Below are positions 51,301-62,200 of a stretch of DNA of 64,000 nt, one piece after another. Positions within the stretch are counted from its first letter, which is position 1; the number at the start of each line of letters is the position of its first letter. A model generated the notes under the pieces. The model was not told the origin of the DNA, made no database searches, and saw nothing but the letters and a program-made list of their open reading frames with translations. The DNA lies in NCBI GenBank assembly GCA_008933995.1, contig WARS01000030.1, positions 1,335,001-1,399,000 of the forward strand. Direction: 5' to 3'. The stretch is from Datnioides undecimradiatus (lineage: Eukaryota; Chordata; Actinopteri; Lobotiformes; Datnioididae). The position numbers and the translations under genes are program-made.

Positions 51301-51420
51301 CAGACTCTGTGCTGCTCTGGGCTGTGATGGAGATGTAGGGCTTGGAGGCTGTGGAGCAGGTGGAGGTTCGGGGTGGCACTGGTGGAGGGGTTTTCTTATA
51401 GGTGGTGATGCAAGATGAAA
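40145..51420 (-). CDS. dlgap3: Disks large-associated protein 3 (SAPAP3), C-terminal ten exons
   Basis: Postsynaptic scaffold of excitatory synapses; the family links PSD-95 guanylate kinase domains to Shank. Coding segments in gene order are 51420-51296, 49950-49825, 49670-49509, 49252-49170, 48811-48766, 47801-47520, 45012-44880, 44627-44536, 44119-43967 and 40369-40145. All junctions have GT/AG and phases agree, giving 474 residues plus a split codon. Landmarks by fragment residue: PPPVPPRT (11-18), two dynein light chain-type motifs IGIQVD (134-139) and VGVQVED (156-162), SNSVTAAVQ (172-180), the conserved GKAP C-terminal domain from about 275, and the Shank PDZ ligand QTRL at the end. 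RELCEENLNPNAHPRP, LSIENIS and RSLESS favour DLGAP3 over DLGAP1, 2 and 4. The large N-terminal exon with the guanylate-kinase-binding repeats is not in the window, so the gene continues past 64,000. Confidence 0.85.
40370..43966. other. dlgap3: Last intron of dlgap3
   Basis: Intron of about 3.6 kb between coding exons 9 and 10 in the window. A 136-codon minus frame at 41,896-42,306 inside it resembles no DLGAP segment and is treated as chance. Confidence 0.7.
43967..44119 (-). CDS. dlgap3: dlgap3 coding exon 9 of those in the window
   Basis: 153 bases (51 codons), phase 0, acceptor CTTCACAG, donor GTACAC. Reads NPNAHPRPVASDLAGFWDML and on through FDELHQLRANNW to DPPERK. Confidence 0.93.
44536..44627 (-). 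CDS. dlgap3: dlgap3 coding exon 8 of those in the window
   Basis: 92 bases, acceptor GCTCATAG, donor GTGAGT. Completes the isoleucine codon, then reads LGKMRSAVGSAQLLMSQKFQ and FRELCEENL, part of the helical GKAP domain. Confidence 0.92.
44880..45012 (-). CDS. dlgap3: dlgap3 coding exon 7 of those in the window
   Basis: 133 bases, acceptor CAATGACAG, donor GTATGT. Reads VVQRSVCQRDGRWFLKLLQA, then ETDRMEGWCRQME, and ends with the first base of an isoleucine codon. This opens the conserved GKAP C-terminal domain. Confidence 0.92.
45294..45340. repeat. (ATT)n trinucleotide microsatellite
   Basis: ATG units turning into about twelve ATT units. Confidence 0.95.
45403..45708 (+). repeat. LINE-type 3' tail repeat, copy C
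   Basis: Starts near TTATGTAGAACTTGTATTGT, passes a TC-rich tract (45,437-45,490), GGTTTCTGCCCGTTAAAGGA, GCTGCTTTCACCAAGTGTTA, AAGTGCCCTGGGATAACC and ends ACTGAATTGAATTGATAAG. Same order of blocks as copy B. Sits inside a dlgap3 intron, opposite to the gene. Confidence 0.8.
46411..46433. repeat. Short ATCAAT tandem
   Basis: About four copies of a six-base ATCAAT unit. Confidence 0.8.
47520..47801 (-). CDS. dlgap3: dlgap3 coding exon 6 of those in the window
   Basis: 282 bases (94 codons), phase 0 at both ends, acceptor TTCATCTAG, donor GTATGT. Reads ADLDMPDLLDTPLDSP through SRDAATSTVSIQGSG and DEYEDVGFDPSILPPPDPW. It ends NFNSSAILE, a tail I do not recall in mammalian DLGAP3 at this place. 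Confidence 0.9.
48766..48811 (-). CDS. dlgap3: dlgap3 46-base exon
   Basis: Very short exon between a TCTCCACAG acceptor and a GTAAGC donor. It completes a glycine codon and codes YRRFQRSNSVTAAVQ, a strongly conserved family segment. Confidence 0.9.
49170..49252 (-). CDS. dlgap3: dlgap3 coding exon 4 of those in the window
   Basis: 83 bases, acceptor CCTGCAG, donor GTTTGT. Starts VDGPEEIPDLEDPSKF, contains TSVGVQVEDN, and ends with two bases of a glycine codon. Confidence 0.9.
49509..49670 (-). CDS. dlgap3: dlgap3 coding exon 3 of those in the window
   Basis: 162 bases (54 codons), phase 0 at both ends, acceptor CCTGTGTAG, donor GTATTT. Reads from VHGPASQH to GKCLSIGIQ. The last residues form the first half of the IGIQVD motif, completed by the next exon. 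Confidence 0.9.
49825..49950 (-). CDS. dlgap3: dlgap3 coding exon 2 of those in the window
   Basis: 126 bases (42 codons), phase 0 at both ends, acceptor ACTAACTAG, donor GTTAGT. Reads from DAYMEEEGP to AAIEAANAQ. The TESIDSMKALTAAIE stretch is typical of the family. Confidence 0.88.
51296..51420 (-). CDS. dlgap3: dlgap3 coding exon 1 of those in the window
   Basis: 125 bases between a CATTGTAG acceptor and a GTACTG donor. It starts with two bases of a split codon, then SSCITTYKKTPPPVPPRT, and ends SSTESAQ in phase 0. The proline stretch could bind SH3 domains. Confidence 0.88.
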
Positions 51421-54400
51421 CTACAATGGATGAAAAAGAAAAAGGGAAAACAAGAAGGCAAGGAATTAAGATGTTCAAAATGTTTATTGTATAAGTTGAA
51501 GTAGCTGATATTACATGCGGCTGCTCAACAAACAGCTGCTTCTACAGCCTCAACATCTGTTTTTTAATTCTAGATACTTATACACAAGATCAAAAGTTTT
51601 CAAGAGTTTAATTTTACTCAAGACACAAGCGATGTTAACTGCACATAAACCACAGTCAAGATACAACAATGACAACAACATAAAAACTGCATTAATTGGG
51701 ACCTAATGATTAATTACTCTGTGTTTGTGGCAGGGTGAGCTCTGGTGTTGGTGTTGGATTGGTGGCTTTTAAATCATAATGTTAAAATGGCACAGAGCTA
51801 GGTGGTCGGTAAGTGTCGGCCATTGGTGATGGACCAACGCATCGTCAACCAGCCAAAGAATATCAAGAAATCATGATATATTATTAAATGATATAATATT
51901 AAACACTAAGAGTACATTTAGTGTGACATTTTTATGTATGAAGAGACCTGTTCCACACTGCATCTCCAAACTGTTCATATGGGTCATTTTGGATGACTGT
52001 AAACCTGTTAAGACAATTCAGCTGAAAGACAGTTGCACTGAGTTAAATTATTGGAATCATGCTTGTTTGTTTATTGACTGCAAAACTATGCATTTTAGCC
52101 TAAAGTACAATACTCTATTTTACACATCAAAGTCTGTTTCCAGGTGTTTGGGGACTACTTCTGCATGTGAGAAATGAAGTTCTCTGAAGGCTTTTGTGTC
52201 TCCAGGGTAACTGTGGGGGCTGAAAACTACAAGTTTCAAAATGAAAAAATCTGGGGGTGTGGAGTTATAAAGAACTGAACTTTCCAGACCTCTGTATCCT
52301 GCTCCTCATCTTTGCTCTGTCTCTGAGGAAACTCACTTTCTGCTTTGCTACAGTGCAGACACTCTTCTCCCTTGCTCCCTCTTTAACCATTCTTATTGCT
52401 ACTTTTCCTACTATTTTCTAACTACAAGAAGGGTTCTCCATCACAATCAGTAGAAGAATAATTTTCACAATTAGGGGATGTGTCTACTTCAAATTGCTTT
52501 CCCACAATGGTAACCCAGCCTAAACACTAACTTAGTGGGCTACTGACTATAGATTATGACTTGAACTGCAGTACGGCTGTGCAGAGGCAGTATAGACACT
52601 GCACAGATTACCATAAAGTGTTACAAAAGATGGACATAACTTGAAACATGGACATAACTTTCCTCTGTATAGCACCTTGCACTACAGCCACAGTGCTGTG
52701 GTGTCTGTTTTGACACTAAAATGATCATTTAAGCTTAATATATTCTGCCCAGCATGAATAAAATAAGATCACCAAGACCATCAAGTTCTGTCCTTGACGT
52801 AAGATGACTGCTGCTTGAGTAGGTTGGCTGCTTCTGAGGTCTTCTGGACAACCTTGACCAATCTGAGCTTGTAGAGTTTGCTGAATTTACTGCCTGGTTA
52901 ACTGTAACTTTGATGTCAAACCAGTATCTTTCTACAACTATATTTAATTTTGGAGAAGCAGAAGAATAATCAGAAAGCAAGAAATCCAAGCGAAAAACTT
53001 TGAATTACACAAAGCATCTAACCCACAGATAACAGAAAAAATTTATGTAAGATAGCACAATATGACAAAAACCAAAAATCTATTACCTTATTCTGCCTAT
53101 TCTCCCATCTCACCAAGCTCCCACTGGTCTCTTCAGTCCCTCTCTCTTCCCTTTGTACTTTCTTTGTGTTTAAGTTTTTGTTTGGTAACATCTGACCATC
53201 CTACTTGCTTTTCCTTTGCCAACTGCAGTCTTTAAATTTGATTTTTATGAATTTGATTGTAATTAAGTGGACTTTAATTGACCTTCAATTTCCATCTGCA
53301 GAAGAAATTACAGAGGAAGGGGAAGTTAGGCCATAATGAATACCCTGGCTAAAATGAACTGTAATACATAGTGTCCTATAGTCCTATAGTAAAGTCCTAT
53401 AGTCCTATAATGAATCCTATAGCATGGATAAGTGAAAGCTTTGTTGGATTACTGTTGCTTTGAAACTTGATCATCCTTTGCAGACCCCCTGAACTGACAT
53501 CATGTAGATTCAATGCTGCAGTGAAACATAGCAATTTTATTTCATCCATATCTGCATTGTTTGAAAATCTTTAGCCATGCTCCTTATTTAGCCAGTGGCT
53601 TTGGAAAATCCCAAAATAGACATGAAATGACATTTATTCATGCTTATGTGTTCATAAGTAACATGTGGCCTGAGGGATGAATAAACCAGCTTGTTAGCTT
53701 TGCAGTTATATCTAAATATCAATGCCCAGCTATGAAGAAAAACAAAAAAACAAAAACAATACACAGCCACATACAACAGGAAATCACTGGCTCTGTCTCG
53801 CACACAGAAATGAACCCTTTAATAGTCACTACTGAAAAGAGCAAATGTCAAAACTCTGACCTCCTCATAGTCTCACAGTGTTCAAGGTCAAGGAGCTCAA
53901 GCTTGATGCTTAAGATTAATTTACTTATTTATCTTATCATTTTATACCATTGTCTGAGTAAACACTTGATCTTGATTTGCTCCAGGGTGTCCACAAATTC
54001 CTGACAATGGTCATTCACCGTGTAGTCACTGGTTGTCTGTGGCATGCAGTGCTTTTGTTTCTAATAACATTAGATTTCAAGCTCATAGCTTAAGAATCCG
54101 ATTGTAAAACACAAAAAAATATAAATGAATGGTGTTATTAATGTTTCTTTGACAAATGACCATCATCTATGACCAAAAACACCCTAAAGGGCATTTTTCT
54201 TTAATTCTGGAACATGGGGATCCTTTTAAGTTACACACAAAACAAAAATAAACATTATTTACAGTAGGATGTGGAGGAGGAATCGAGGAGTCTGACAGCC
54301 TGAGGAAAGAAGGTGCTCTGTGGTTTTGTGGTACTGCAGCTGATACTTCAACATCACTTGCTAGACGACAGCAGAGTGAACAGGCTTTTGCTGGTGTGGG

Positions 54401-54449
54401 CATTTAAGTATTCTTTGGGCTTTGCGCCGGCACTTCACCTCTCTGATGT
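51421..54449. other. Probable dlgap3 intron, no exon seen
   Basis: No DLGAP coding segment is recognisable upstream of the exon ending at 51,420. A small tandem of GTCCTATA units lies at about 53,370-53,420. Confidence 0.55.
53370..53422. repeat. GTCCTATA tandem with spacers
   Basis: Five to six copies of a TCCTATAG or TCCTATAA unit, some joined directly and some split by short spacers. Confidence 0.7.
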
Positions 54450-56290
54450 AACTGATGGTTTTAATTAATCGGGAAGAATCTCTTCGAGTCTGGCAGGAAA
54501 GTTTTAAAATATATAGGAAAAGCCTTTCCGTAATGCCCAAACATGTCTATTACTCATCATTAACAGAAGTAAATAAGAACAACCGCAGGTTTCTTTTCAG
54601 CACTGTGTTCAAGCTAATGGAGAGTCATAGCTCTATGGAGCCATGTATTCCTAAAGCCCTCAGTGGTAATGGCTTCATTTTAAAAATTGGGGACAAAATG
54701 AATCTCCTTCTGTCCTCAGCAGGTACACAGGAACCTCAGAAACAGTTGTAAAACCGGATATATACTTACACTCCTTTACACCTTACCTCATTGATCTCTT
54801 CATCTACACCAACAACACAACTAAGATGCTTATGTAACTTATGCCCTTAATTGTCACTACTTTACAACATAATACAAGGCTATGCACCACAGTACCTAAA
54901 AGTAGCCAGAACTAAACCTTTTCTTCAAAAGCCTAGTCTGGTTTTAGTCGACTACAGACAGATATCTAACCTTCCTTTTGTCTCTACGATCCCTGAGAAA
55001 GCAATCTCCGATCAGTTGTTTGACTTGCTACATAGCAATAGTGGATTTTCAGTCTGTATTCAGAGTGAATCATGGAACGGATATAGCACTGGACAAAGTT
55101 ACATATGACCTTCTCACTGTATCAGACAAATGACTGACCTTTATACTTGTCTTGTCAGAATCTGGACTGAACTGGAGTGGGACATTTAATTGGTATAGAA
55201 TTACAATTATAACCAAACTAGGCTGGTTTAAGTCTTATTTATCAGACAGATCCCAGCTTGTAGATGCCAACAATGAAACCTTCATGCACGCCAATGACAG
55301 TCAGCTTCAGTCTGATAAGGTTCTGTGCTTGGACCTGTTGTACAGTTTTTATTGCTGCACAGATAATAAAGAATAATACCTATCGATCAACTCAAATCAA
55401 ACCAACCAGTTGGCTAAACGTCAAGTCTGCAGTTTCCTGTTGCCAAACTGAGACAACAGTGAAGGTTTTGTACTTGGCCTAGAATGCTTTGGAAACACTA
55501 TATCTAAAGACATACTCACTTTAGAAGGCATTGCTCTGGCCTCCTGCACCACTGTCAGGAATCTCTGTGTTATTTTTGATCAGGGGCATGTTCTTTAACT
55601 CCCACATAAAACAAATCTCTAGAACTACACACTGTTGAGCTAGACAACATTGTAAAATCAGGAACATCTTGTCTTAGAATGATGCAGAAAAACTAGTTTG
55701 TCATGCTTTTGTCACATCTACACTGGATTATTGCAGCTCCGTACTATCAGACTGTCCTAATAAGTCTCTGAAGACTCTCCAGCTGATTCAGAATGCTGCA
55801 GCACTGACAAAAACTAAGAACAGGGATCATATCTCTCCTATATCAGCTTCTCTACACTGGCTTCCTGTAAAATCTAGAATAGAATTTAAAATCCTTCTGC
55901 TCACATATGAAGCCCTTATTGGTCAGGCAGCATCTTATCTTAAGGAGCTCTTGGTATCCTTCTATCCCTCTGGATTATTGAGTTCCCAAAATGCAGAGTT
56001 ACTTGTTGTTCCTAGAGCCTTCAGCTATCAAGCTCCACTCCTGTGGAACCTACTCACAGACAGGGGTCAGGGTTCAGGGTTCTCTTTTTTAAGAGTAGTC
56101 TTATAACCTGTTGGTTTAATAATTGGTTATATTAGGGACTGGCTAATTTGATGCTATACAAATAAAAAAAATGAATTGAATGGAATGAAAGAGACTTGAA
56201 TTGAACTGAACTGAACTGAACTGAACTGAACTTAACTGAACTGAACTGTACTGAACTAAACTGAACTGAACTGAATTGAACAGAATGGAA
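54450..56290 (+). mobile_element. Decayed LINE (CR1/L2-like) with GAACT-type tail
   Basis: Reverse transcriptase blocks appear in order on the plus strand. VLVDYRQISNLPFVSTIPEK lies near 54,935-55,000, like the DYRPISNLPFLSK block. WFKSYLSDRSQLV lies near 55,220-55,262, like the WF-SYL-RSQ block. From about 55,719 to 56,055 one uninterrupted frame without an ATG reads LDYCSSVLSDCPNKSLKTLQ, LQLIQNAAALTKTKNRDHIS and SLHWLPVKSRIEFKILLLTY, ending YQAPLLWN, the C-terminal part of such proteins. The catalytic FADD box is not seen and many stops break the rest, so the copy is inactive. After a CAAATAAA box the tail is a degenerate ACTGA pentamer array (about 56,160-56,290). The element lies opposite to dlgap3. 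Confidence 0.85.
56160..56290. repeat. (TGAAC)n pentanucleotide array
   Basis: More than fifteen five-base units of the TGAAC type with TTGAA and TGTAC variants, forming the 3' tail of the LINE relic. Confidence 0.9.
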
Positions 56291-59200
56291 TGGGAGGGAA
56301 TTGAATTCTATTGCACTTACAGCACTAAGGGGCTCTGGTGTTGAGCATTAGCGTGGAGAAGCTGTGGGCACCAATCCAATGTCCACTATGCAACTGCAGT
56401 GTCTGTCAGTGCAGATTGTGCTCAAGCAAAACTCATGTCCAGTTTGCCAGTCATCTTCTAGGTAAACAGTGTGTTGAATGCTAAGATGAAATCAACAAAA
56501 AACATTCTGATGTAGGTGTTGTTATTTTCAAGGTGTGTGGAAGGCGGTGGAAATGGCATCATTTCTGGTTCTGAACAAGAACTGGTGAGAGTCCAGGCTG
56601 GCTAGGATGTTGTTTTCAATGTAATGTAGAACCAGTTCTACTTTATCAATCTGGGGTCTAGATGACTTTTCAGCTAATCTCCGTGAACACATAACATAGA
56701 TAGAAAAAGAAGTAAATAAAAAGCTAAATCATCAAAAGTGTTTGTTTTTAATTAGCAATACTACTTGGACTACAAATGGACTTAAATTGGAAACCAGAAT
56801 TATTGCAGTACCAAAATCTTGTACAATTGGCTAAAGATGTATTAGCCATTACTATGGAAAATTAGCATCACCTGCATTTGTTAATCCAAAGATTCTGACA
56901 AAAAGCACCAAGACCACATTCAAAGATGATTGAAAGAGTGTAGACTGAAGTTCGGTGGACAAGCAAAACTAAACAGCAACTGTCCATGGACATATTTAGT
57001 TATGGTTCATTTCCAACTTAAAATAATACAAAGCAAGCTTAGCATCATTTAGCTGAAATGTCTTTATCCACAAACTACTTAAAGTTGCAATATACACACA
57101 CAGTATGACACACGAGTCCACCCACCCTCCAGGATTTGTGGGTCCATCCATTGTGGGTGTAAGTGGAAGTAATGGGCTGTGACTTTTCTTTGGCTTTTTT
57201 CTACCTTTTCTAAATCCTTTTTCAAGGGACCCAGTAACTGTCTGCACTTTCCTGGCGTCTTGTCATCATGGTGAGGTTTCCAGCTTTGGTGCCATTGTGC
57301 CTTTACAGGGACGAAACCCAATTTGGCAAGTCAGACACAGTGCTCAGAAGTGCTTCAGGACAAAAGGGTGCACTGCTGTACAGTAATTATTGGTTTATAA
57401 ATTCTGTTTGTGGTAAAATATTAACTCAATATCCGTGCTTAAGATATAGACACGATATGAATATTCATTTAACCAAATATGTAGAATTTTAAAGACATGA
57501 ACAAACAAAACACATATACCAATAAAATGCGAGGATGAATCTAAGTCGGTGGGAGCCTGAGCAAATACATAATCTTAACACATAATCTTGTACACATATA
57601 GATACTCGTTGTTTTTAGTCGTTTTGGTTGATTTCCTTTCACTGAACATTAAAATATCAATAATAACAAGCTGGTCTGAGCTAAAATGTTGAGAAAAGCT
57701 TCAAGCATGAGCTACCTCAACATCATAACTTCAGTACCGACCTTCACTACCTTCTTTTTTAGGATGAAGCATAGGGGGTGACACACAATCTGCACAACAG
57801 CGTTAAAAGAGATCTGCCACTGCCTTAATGGCACCACCATGTTCGTAGTTGGTGTAGTTTATTCCATAGTTACAGTTTTGATTATTAACATCAGCATAAA
57901 AAAGTTTAAAAATGCCGTGCTGCATAATGAAATACCTTTTCAGTGAACATTTTAATAACTAACATGTAAAGTGTGAACATCTTTGTCACTCGGCAGGTGT
58001 ACTTGATTGACATGATCCAGTCGCTATTACTGTATGTTTCCTTTACAGCGTGTTTGCTGTTGCACATTAGCCACATATAAATTTGGTTTCATAGATACAG
58101 AGTTAGTTTACTGTAATCATCACAAACCCCTCTCAGTGGTTACAGATATATCCAGGCTGTCGATGCGTGGTCTCTAGCCTCCTCCATGACTGTTTCTGTA
58201 ATACTTTAGAAACAAACTTTGAATGTTGGCTGTAAGGGGGCCTAAGGGCTAAGCATGGAATATCAGGCTAATCCTCAGAGAAGGAGGTTTTTACCCTTTA
58301 AATTCGCTCAGATGAGAGCCTTCCACCTCCTCCCTGTATGTTAAATCAGTCTTTCACAGTGGAGAACCTGTCTCTTCCCCCTCGGCTTGTCTCTAGACAG
58401 AGCTGGCTTATTGTAATTCAAGTGTTTCAGCAGATGGTTGCTTTTGGATAGGTCAGGGCGGCTTATCACTTGGTTTTCGATGTATCAGCAGAATGCTAAA
58501 GGTTCACTGGAGCCTCCTTTGAAAGACAGATCTTTAGCCTCTTGCTCTTGGACGTCAGCTTTTTGCTTGACGTGTGTTGAGAAGCTGCTTGATTGCATGT
58601 CAAAGGATAGGCTCAGCTTTTATCTAGAATGTTTTTAAGAATTCATGGAATTAGCATGTAATTAGCATTTGTCTCCAAGTGGTCTGTACCAATACATGTG
58701 TGAAAAAAGTAGAATAAATGTAGCACTGGTGTCTCCAGATGGAGCTCTGTGTAGTCTGGTGTTATAAAGTAACCAATTACATTTGGATAGTGTTTTTGTC
58801 CAGTGTTCTTCTCATTTACAGACTCACTAACCTGTTTGCACAATACTGTTGTAAACTGCTTCATATATAATGAGTGTCACATGTTGTGTGGTGTGTGTTC
58901 ATGATTCATTGTTAGGCAGCTAGAGTTGAGATTTAGAGATTATGTGAAGATTCTTCTTGTAAGGCTTGATGTTTTTGTATTTGTGGACGCACCACAGGGG
59001 TTCAGACCAATTCTTCTGACACAGACCGGTCCCCAGACCAAGCAGGACCCTTGGTCTTTGCGCAAAGTGGGCAGTCGATGTTTTCCCTCTGAGAAGCATG
59101 CTCTGAGATCTTGATGTTTGCCCTCTGCTGAAGTTTAAGGCTACATTGATTATGCAGAAAGGTAAAGAGGTTGCATTTACAGACAAGCACCATGTGACTT

Positions 59201-62200
59201 GGTGAGAGAGTGTTGTGACAAACCATAGGGCTTTCAATTAAGCAGTGTAGAGCAGTAGCAGAAATACACTATAATAACACAAGTCGATGATAAATGGACC
59301 TGATTTCATACATGCCGTGGCAACAACAAACATGTCCAGCCCATGTTTAGCACTCTGTATCCAGTTGTGCCTTACTGCAAGTACAGTTAGATAGAGTATT
59401 TGGCTTTCTGGTGCGTCTTTGCAGAGCATCTCTGTATTTGATAGTTCAGTGTAGTTTGCAGGGATTTTGTGTATTTGTCAATGTTTTCTTAATATTGCAT
59501 ATGTGTTGTCTTATTGATGATGTTTTCTTAATTTACCTTTGTTTTGTGTGCGTTATGTGTTTTATGAGGGTTTTTTAGATTGCAGTTGATTCACCATAGA
59601 ACCAAGTTTAATTAACGATCATTAAAATATGCAAATTATTTTATTTTTTCTGACTTGCCATGTCTCCCAGCATGAGGCATGACCTTGTACAGTCGGCATC
59701 TGTAACAACTATACTTCCTGGCTTCTCCACTGCTCACATACATTTATCTCAATCTTGGCCAAGAGCCATTAGCTCAACTGGCCTGCATGACCAGCAGCAT
59801 CAATGTCAGGTCAATGTCAGCTGCTCTGCCACCTCCATCTGCGGGTAAGTAGCTATCACTAGCCAGCAGCTTCGTTGTGATTGGCCCAGTACCGAGAAAA
59901 CAAGCAGCATGCTCTCGTGAGCAACCCAAATGACAGCCACACAGAAATGGCTGCTAAACAGACAGACAGAGCTTTTTTAACTTTATGGGGTTTTTGACAG
60001 TTCACTGACTGATGTGGCAGCCCAGTGGGATTTGTCCATCCCAGTGTGCCAGATGGTCAGTACACCACTGGGTGTGGATTTATATTGACTATCGGATAAT
60101 TCAGCTTTTTATGCACATTAGTATTGAATACAGTGGATTGAACAAATGAATCGGATTACAAGAAATATGCTGTAATTGCTGTGGTGATGTTGGCACAAGT
60201 GATCATCTGTCATCAGTGTTAAATGTGCAGATTCACCACTGACAGTCTTAATGAAGTGGAAATAAAGTAACTTCCTCAAAACATATACATGGACTAAATA
60301 GCTTTAGAGGAAGCAGCTGACATAAGGCATATACTGTATAATATGTAATTAGATGAAGCAAATCAAATGGACAAATACCAGAAAAAAAATAATAATAATA
60401 ACACATTATTTGACCTTGGAAGAAGGCTAAATATATTATACCCACCTCTACCAATAGCTGTGTCATTGTATATGTATGCTGTTAAATTGACCATTTATTG
60501 ATAAAAGAGGAAAAACAATACTTAGTTTAATTAAGCTAATTAAAGCTTGAATTTTCAAAAAGTCTTTTTCCTGAAGATTATTATATTTTTGTTGTGTTGT
60601 TTTGGGCATTTTTTTTACTTTCTCTCACAGGTCACAGGTTATCAAAATGTCAAAAAGTTCATCTCATCTGAAAATGATAACTGGCTTATATATGATTATA
60701 TTTTCCACTCCTTCAGCTTAAGTAGTTGGGATCTAGTTTTCTATACTGCTGCCATTTAACTGTTAAATGGCAACATGTCCACAAATCACATATTGGTGGC
60801 TATTGCTGAAGGAGGGTTGCATGTACATACGCTTTCCCTATCAGCTCTACACTTTCAAAACAATTAGGCAAGTCACCAAGGTTGGATTACCAAGACCCAA
60901 AAGGAGACAAACAGGGAAAATGGCCCCAGGGATCCAGATTCGCAACGTTCCCCACATCCCAAGTTTGTGGTTACACAGTTTAATACAAATTGAAAAGAAG
61001 AGTGCTGCATTTAAACCTAATCTTTTTGTCTTAATCTGCCAGTGCACGACGGAGAGCCACTGGAAGGACTAATGGCTGAATGTATGAAACACATGCAACA
61101 AAGGTCAAATGTCACACTGAGCACTGAAGGCAATCCAAAAAGGCTTTTCATTGTGTATCAAATGAAGGCTAATCTGTCAGTCTTTTCTCCATGTGATTAT
61201 GGAGAAAGTTACATGGCTAATGTGAAGTGTGCCTTTGGCAGCTGAACGGAGAACACGGACAGAGATGGTGGGAAAGGATCTTGAAGGAAGCACAAACAGA
61301 GGAGATGATTAACAGGGCTTACGTGGCTCATCAGCTCACTCTGCGTCTTAACTCGGACTGACCTCATTTAAGTTGCACATTACCACTGAAACCTCTGACT
61401 CTGCCTTTCTTACTCTTTTAGTCACTTTGCTATTCAGCATTTCTTTCCATATGCTAATATTCTAGTCTTTGTGTGTCTCTGTTTGTTTTTCCTGTTGTTT
61501 GAGCCTTCTCCTGCACGTCTTATCCACCTGTCTCTACATATTGTAAATATCAGACAAGGAGCCCTACACCAGAAAATACTGCACCATTGACTTCTGACCA
61601 GGTTTCTGTCTGTCACTGGAGCATTGAAAGCTGTGTTAGTTGGAGACTAGCAATGCAAGTAATGCTGTGCATATATTTGTGCAGCTGTGTGAAAGGGCTG
61701 CTGGTGTACTCTAAGGTTTCAAGTTCAGTATAGATGTTTAAGCTATTCTGGCAACTATGCAAAGCAAATTTTGTAAAATGTTAAACTGCATTTATTGCAT
61801 GGCACTTGCTGATGCAATCTTTATTTATACAGACAAAAATATATTTCCTGTTCATTGTTTAATATGGGTTCATGTGCCCGACTTTTATTGGCTAGCAGTG
61901 GCCGAGCCAGAAGAGGCTAATGCTGCCACCGACCAAACAGTTTAGCTGTTTATATCTCTTCTCCATGGCAGCCCAATTATATGTTACAGTATGATTTTGT
62001 CGGGACAAATGCTTTTCTAAGTAACAACACAAAAAAAGAAAGTCCAATGAATTATTGTGCAAGTACCAAAAGAACAATGGCAAAAGTCAGTGTCATTAGA
62101 AGTGTAGTATAATAGACTTTGTGGCAAAAGGAACCAAAAAAGGCTAATGCAACTACACAAATGCCAGACTGGATGTTCTGTCATCTGGTGGGTTACCTCT

